Shown: one piece after another, positions 61,592-64,000 of the stretch
Position numbering within the stretch: position 1 is the stretch's first letter
Layout of the letters: each line of letters starts with the position of its first letter
Assembly: GCA_944321735.1 (NCBI GenBank)
Contig: CALUMK010000002.1
Location: 1-64,000, forward strand
DNA length: 64,000 bases
Origin: an uncultured Bacteroidales bacterium
GTDB taxonomy: Bacteria; Bacteroidota; Bacteroidia; Bacteroidales; P3
Direction: 5' to 3'
Notes under the pieces: generated by a model
What the model saw: the letters and a program-made list of their open reading frames with translations, nothing else
Database searches by the model: none
What the model was told of the DNA's origin: nothing
Position numbers and translations under genes: made by a program

Positions 61592-62038
61592 TTAATTGGA
61601 TACGACAAAACTGCCATTGGAGAGGTAAGTGATGTTGTATTTCAGCAGACTGTATCCTGAAATGGTGGTGCAGAAGCCCGTGAAGATGCTGAATTTTTGG
61701 TTGCATTTGCTGACGAACGCGCCTTCGGCAGCATTGTAAGTCACATAGCAATCACTGCTCCGGCAGTCGAAAGGGCAGGCTCGGTCAAAAGCCACGAATT
61801 CCTCCTCCATGTCGCCTATGTGATAGACGAAAACCCCCCATACGCCTTCATTTTCGAAAACTTTGTAATTGCCTACGGCGGCCAGCCTGTTGTCCAGGCT
61901 GTACGGGTAAACGCTGAAATTGACATAGATGTCTTCCCAAGGGATTTCGCCATAGTCGATGGAATCCCCGCATGATTGGAATCCGAGGAGGAAAATCGCT
62001 GTGCCGAACAGGAATCTCAGTTGTTTTATTGTATGCAT
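61592..62038 (-). CDS. Small lipoprotein with degenerate Rieske-like fold
   Basis: 148 residues. The ATG at 62038 opens MHTIKQLRFLFGTAIFLLGF with lipobox-like FQSC (Cys23). The segment VAFDRACPFDCRSSDCYVTY, followed by EGAFVSKCNQKFSIFTG, follows the layout of Rieske 2Fe-2S domains, but the two histidine ligands are missing: the first motif reads CPF in place of CPH and the second CNQK in place of CxxH. Bacteroidales often carry such Rieske-like lipoproteins without the metal site. Longer in-frame starts exist upstream but fall outside the promoter. The extent of the fold and any function are unknown. Confidence 0.65.
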   Translation of the reverse strand: MHTIKQLRFLFGTAIFLLGFQSCGDSIDYGEIPWEDIYVNFSVYPYSLDNRLAAVGNYKVFENEGVWGVFVYHIGDMEEEFVAFDRACPFDCRSSDCYVTYNAAEGAFVSKCNQKFSIFTGFCTTISGYSLLKYNITYLSNGSFVVSN

Positions 62039-62043
62039 AGCCC

Positions 62044-62051
62044 ACAAAGTT
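62044..62051 (-). promoter_or_regulatory. -7 element of the Rieske-like lipoprotein gene, possibly leaderless
   Basis: TAACTTTG on the minus strand ends 6 bases before the ATG at 62038. A start point 6-8 bases after this box would fall at or within one or two bases of the ATG, so the mRNA may have almost no leader. Confidence 0.45.
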
Positions 62052-62102
62052 ACGTATTTTTTGAAAATATTGTAATTTAGCCTCGAATTAAGTGTTTGCC
62101 AT

Positions 62103-62627
62103 ATGGAAGAACTGATAGGATTGCTTCTGGTTTTGCTTTTTGGCGGCATTGAGGCCTGGAATAAAGCCAAGAAGAAAAAGATGAAGGCGGGCTCGAAACA
62201 AAGGGCGGAGGCGCACAAGGGGAGCGGATTGCCGGAGGCTTGGCCTGCAGTGCCGATGGAAGTCGCTCCTGTCCCGCAGGAAGTGATGGGCAGTGAGTCC
62301 CGGCGAGATGGAGGCGGTGAAGCGGCGCCCTCGTTTGAAGAATTGGACGCGGAACAGCCGGTGTTGTGGGATGTTCCTGTTTCAAGGGATGCCTCATCTG
62401 AGGCGCATAAGGCGTCTGCGGCCGGGGACTTGGGCGATTCGACCTCCTTTCTATTGGCAACGCCTGGCTTTGGCAAGGAGTCGCCAATAGGCGGAGCAGG
62501 CGTGCAAGAGAAAGTTTCCGAAGATTCTTATGAAGAATCTCGTGATGAGGTTCGGCTTCCCGGTACCGATCTTTCGATGCGGGATGCCGTGATAGCTTCC
62601 GTGATAGTGGAACGGAAATATTCGTGA
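62103..62627 (+). CDS. Unknown protein with N-terminal membrane helix
   Basis: 174 residues. MEELIGLLLVLLFGGIEAWN gives one membrane helix, followed at once by a basic patch (KAKKKKMKAG). The rest (about 35-145) is low-complexity, rich in Glu, Ala, Ser and Pro, and looks disordered. The end (LPGTDLSMRDAVIASVIVER) may be a short ordered motif. No family is recognised. It is divergent from the Rieske-like gene. It may be a tail of a scaffold or an N-terminally anchored regulator; nothing in the context decides. Confidence 0.55.
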   Translation: MEELIGLLLVLLFGGIEAWNKAKKKKMKAGSKQRAEAHKGSGLPEAWPAVPMEVAPVPQEVMGSESRRDGGGEAAPSFEELDAEQPVLWDVPVSRDASSEAHKASAAGDLGDSTSFLLATPGFGKESPIGGAGVQEKVSEDSYEESRDEVRLPGTDLSMRDAVIASVIVERKYS

Positions 62628-62655
62628 AAGGTTTTGCGGGGTGAATTTGTGCCAG

Positions 62656-62689
62656 TTTGCCGTGCGTATCGTTTTTTTTCGTATCTTTG
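62656..62689 (+). promoter_or_regulatory. Promoter before the greA leader
   Basis: TATCTTTG at 62682-62689 is an exact -7 match. TTTG at 62656-62659 could be the -33 box with a 22-base spacer, slightly long. Transcription should begin near 62696, giving a leader of about 127 bases before greA. Confidence 0.6.
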
Positions 62690-62739
62690 CTCCGTGATTT
62701 AAAAGGTCACGAATTTTTCATAGATTAATTGTTTTTGAA

Positions 62740-62770
62740 GTTACGGGATGCGAGTCCCGTAACTTTTTTT
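62740..62770 (+). terminator. Intrinsic terminator inside the greA leader
   Basis: GTTACGGGA / TCCCGTAAC is a perfect 9-bp stem with loop TGCGAG, followed by seven T. It lies after the promoter at 62682 and before the greA Shine-Dalgarno, so it could yield a short RNA of about 75 bases or act as an attenuator. A second hairpin (GGCCCGGCTTGTCCGGCC, 62778-62795) and a T-rich stretch follow. Confidence 0.75.
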
Positions 62771-62822
62771 GCAACAGGCCCGGCTTGTCCGGCCTTTGTT
62801 TTTATAAAGGAGGAACACAGAC

Positions 62823-63296
62823 ATGGGAGAAATCAAGTATTACAGCAAGGAAGGCTTGCAGAAGCTCAAGGATGAATTGGAATACCTGACCAAGGTGGAA
62901 CGTCCCAAGATCTCGCAGCAGATAGCCGAAGCCCGCGACAAGGGCGACTTGTCGGAAAATGCCGAATACGATGCGGCCAAGGAAGCCCAGGGCTTGTGCG
63001 AACTCAAGATTTCCAAGTTGCAGATGGAATTGGCGAATGCTCGGATACTGGATGAGTCGAAGATGGATACCAGCAAGGTGCTGCTGCTTTCGACGGTGAC
63101 CATCAAGAACCTCAAGAACGGGGCCAAAATGAAATACACCTTGGTGCCCGAGAACGAAGCCAACTTGAAAGAAGGCAAGATTTCCATCAGTTCCCCGATA
63201 GCCAAGGGCCTGTTGGGCAAGGAAGTGGGAGATAAAGTGGACGTGACGGTGCCTGCCGGAGTGATTCCTTTTGAAATAACCGAAATAACCCGATAA
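62823..63296 (+). CDS. greA: Transcription elongation factor GreA
   Basis: 157 residues. It binds RNA polymerase and stimulates cleavage of backtracked RNA. Residues 1-78 form the coiled-coil finger (GLQKLKDELEYLTKVERPKI) with the acidic tip GDLSENAEYDAAKEAQG, which holds the catalytic-type Asp and Glu. Residues about 80-157 form the FKBP-like globular part (VTIKNLKNGAKMKYTLV, ISSPIAKGLLGKEVGDKVDV). The start has a strong AGGAGG 8 bases upstream, which is rare in this genome. Its leader contains a terminator, so expression may be controlled by readthrough. It is followed by a HIT protein after 3 bases. Confidence 0.95.
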   Translation: MGEIKYYSKEGLQKLKDELEYLTKVERPKISQQIAEARDKGDLSENAEYDAAKEAQGLCELKISKLQMELANARILDESKMDTSKVLLLSTVTIKNLKNGAKMKYTLVPENEANLKEGKISISSPIAKGLLGKEVGDKVDVTVPAGVIPFEITEITR

Positions 63297-63299
63297 GAA

Positions 63300-63701
63300 A
63301 TGGCAAGTATTTTTTCAAAGATTGTGGCAGGCGAGATACCCTGCTATAAAGCGGCTGAAGACGAAAAGCATCTGGCTTTTTTGGATATTGCCCCTGTGGC
63401 GAAAGGTCATGTCTTGGTGGTGCCTAAAAAAGAAGTCGATTATATCTTCGATATGGAAGATGCCGAGCTTGCCGAATTGATGGTCTTTGCCAAGAAAGTG
63501 GCCAAGGCCTTGATTAAAGTCTGCCCGGCTCCCAAAATAGGGATGTCGGTTATCGGATTGGATGTGCCTCATGCCCATGTGCATCTGATTCCTATTCATG
63601 GAGGTACCGATATTGATTTTGGCAAGGAGAAGCTGAAGTTGCCCGAAGAGGAAATGAAGGGCCTTGCCAGTCGGATTCTGGCAGAGTTCGAAAAGTTGTA
63701 A
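63300..63701 (+). CDS. HIT family nucleotide hydrolase (HinT-like)
   Basis: 133 residues. The histidine triad reads HAHVHL at 91-96 within VPHAHVHLIPIHGG, and the N-terminal IFSKIVAGEIPCYKA and GHVLVVPKKEVDYI match the Hint branch. Such proteins hydrolyse AMP-lysine and related phosphoramidates; the in vivo role is unsettled. Only 3 bases separate it from greA, and the greA-HIT pair is common in Bacteroidetes. Length is typical (about 110-135). Confidence 0.92.
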   Translation: MASIFSKIVAGEIPCYKAAEDEKHLAFLDIAPVAKGHVLVVPKKEVDYIFDMEDAELAELMVFAKKVAKALIKVCPAPKIGMSVIGLDVPHAHVHLIPIHGGTDIDFGKEKLKLPEEEMKGLASRILAEFEKL

Positions 63702-63748
63702 TTGGTTCCGGTTCTCGAGCAGCGGTGGACTCGGTTTGATACTTGCAT

Positions 63749-63792
63749 AGCGGTGTGCGGCTCTTTTTGACGGCATACCGCTTTTATTTTAT
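63749..63792. terminator. Shared terminator between the HIT gene and ruvC
   Basis: AGCGGTGTGC / GCATACCGCT pair with one mismatch; TTTATTTT follows on the plus side. It overlaps the last codons of ruvC, so the two convergent genes share the end structure. Confidence 0.65.
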
Positions 63793-64000
63793 TCGTTCAG
63801 GATGCGTTGAAAGGAAATCTGTCCATGATGATTTCTTTCGGGGCGTCTTGGCGGCAGTCAGCAGTGCTTTGCCCGTTTTCCCCGCTTTTTCATAGATAGC
63901 ATCGAACCGGCTGTGGATTCCGTGGCAGATGGCTGCAGCCAAGGCGTCAGTGGCATCCAGATGCTTGGGCTGTTCTCCCTGGATGCCGGATAAGCGCATG
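63784..64000 (-). CDS. ruvC: Holliday junction endodeoxyribonuclease RuvC (C-terminal end only)
   Basis: The frame runs off the window at base 64000, leaving about 72 residues. MRLSGIQGEQPKHLDATDAL, followed by AAAICH, matches the RuvC C-terminal motif, with the aspartates (DATDAL) that carry the last metal ligands, and a variable basic tail (KTPRKKSSWTDFLSTHPERI). The N-terminal catalytic residues are outside the window. It resolves Holliday junctions together with RuvAB. The ATG at 63999 seen within the window is internal. Confidence 0.75.
   Translation of the reverse strand, partial: MRLSGIQGEQPKHLDATDALAAAICHGIHSRFDAIYEKAGKTGKALLTAAKTPRKKSSWTDFLSTHPERIK

Overview
The window reads as a chromosomal segment from a Bacteroidetes (Bacteroidales, Porphyromonas-like) bacterium. 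The evidence is threefold: a contiguous type IX secretion (T9SS) locus (porP, gldK, gldL, gldM, gldN) plus a distant porW/sprE; several large secreted proteins ending in T9SS sorting domains; and promoters of the Bacteroidetes form (TTTG ... TAnnTTTG). Base composition is moderate, and most genes lack a strong Shine-Dalgarno sequence.

Layout. 1-9.0 kb: three T9SS cargo proteins, including a 2217-residue adhesin-like mosaic. 9.1-13.2 kb: a LysR regulator convergent with a YeiH-type transporter, one tRNA-Arg(ACG), an EFR1-type flavodoxin/ferredoxin protein and a small lipoprotein. 13.3-25.1 kb: housekeeping genes on the plus strand (uridine kinase, an odd Lys/Ala-rich protein fused to a degenerate PurL, PorW, DNA polymerase I without a recognisable proofreading site, a PASTA protein, RluD). 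25.2-32.5 kb: a type-B-sorted amidase-like protein, an alpha/beta hydrolase, a PPi-type phosphofructokinase and an S9 peptidase. 32.5-41.3 kb: an accessory-looking stretch rich in intergenic repeats. It holds a cobalamin adenosyltransferase, a second copy of the small lipoprotein family, about 700 bases without a protein gene that contain two candidate structured RNAs (one with 6S-like architecture), a large Omp28-like secreted protein, a three-gene cluster (unknown protein, HARE-HTH protein, GIY-YIG protein) and an AAA-ATPase/PD-(D/E)XK protein. 41.3-46.3 kb: a YbhGFSR-like drug-efflux ABC operon on the minus strand. 46.5-62.0 kb: a long minus-strand block, in transcription order a small lipoprotein, a secreted protein, porP-gldKLMN, recG, uvrA, a TGS-type nucleoside kinase and murF. 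62.1-64.0 kb: a small unknown gene, greA behind a leader that contains an intrinsic terminator, a HIT protein and the 3' end of ruvC.

How the parts fit together. The T9SS core (PorP/GldK ring, GldLM motor, GldN, with PorW far upstream) would export the sorting-domain proteins at the start of the window, the amidase-like type-B protein and the Omp28-like protein. Two families of intergenic repeats run through the window. One is a MITE-like element with about 24-bp terminal inverted repeats (three copies, one carrying a hairpin insertion). The other is a roughly 125-bp palindromic REP-like element whose copies sit at or within a few bases of stop codons. No CRISPR array, insertion-sequence transposase, rRNA gene or prophage was seen.
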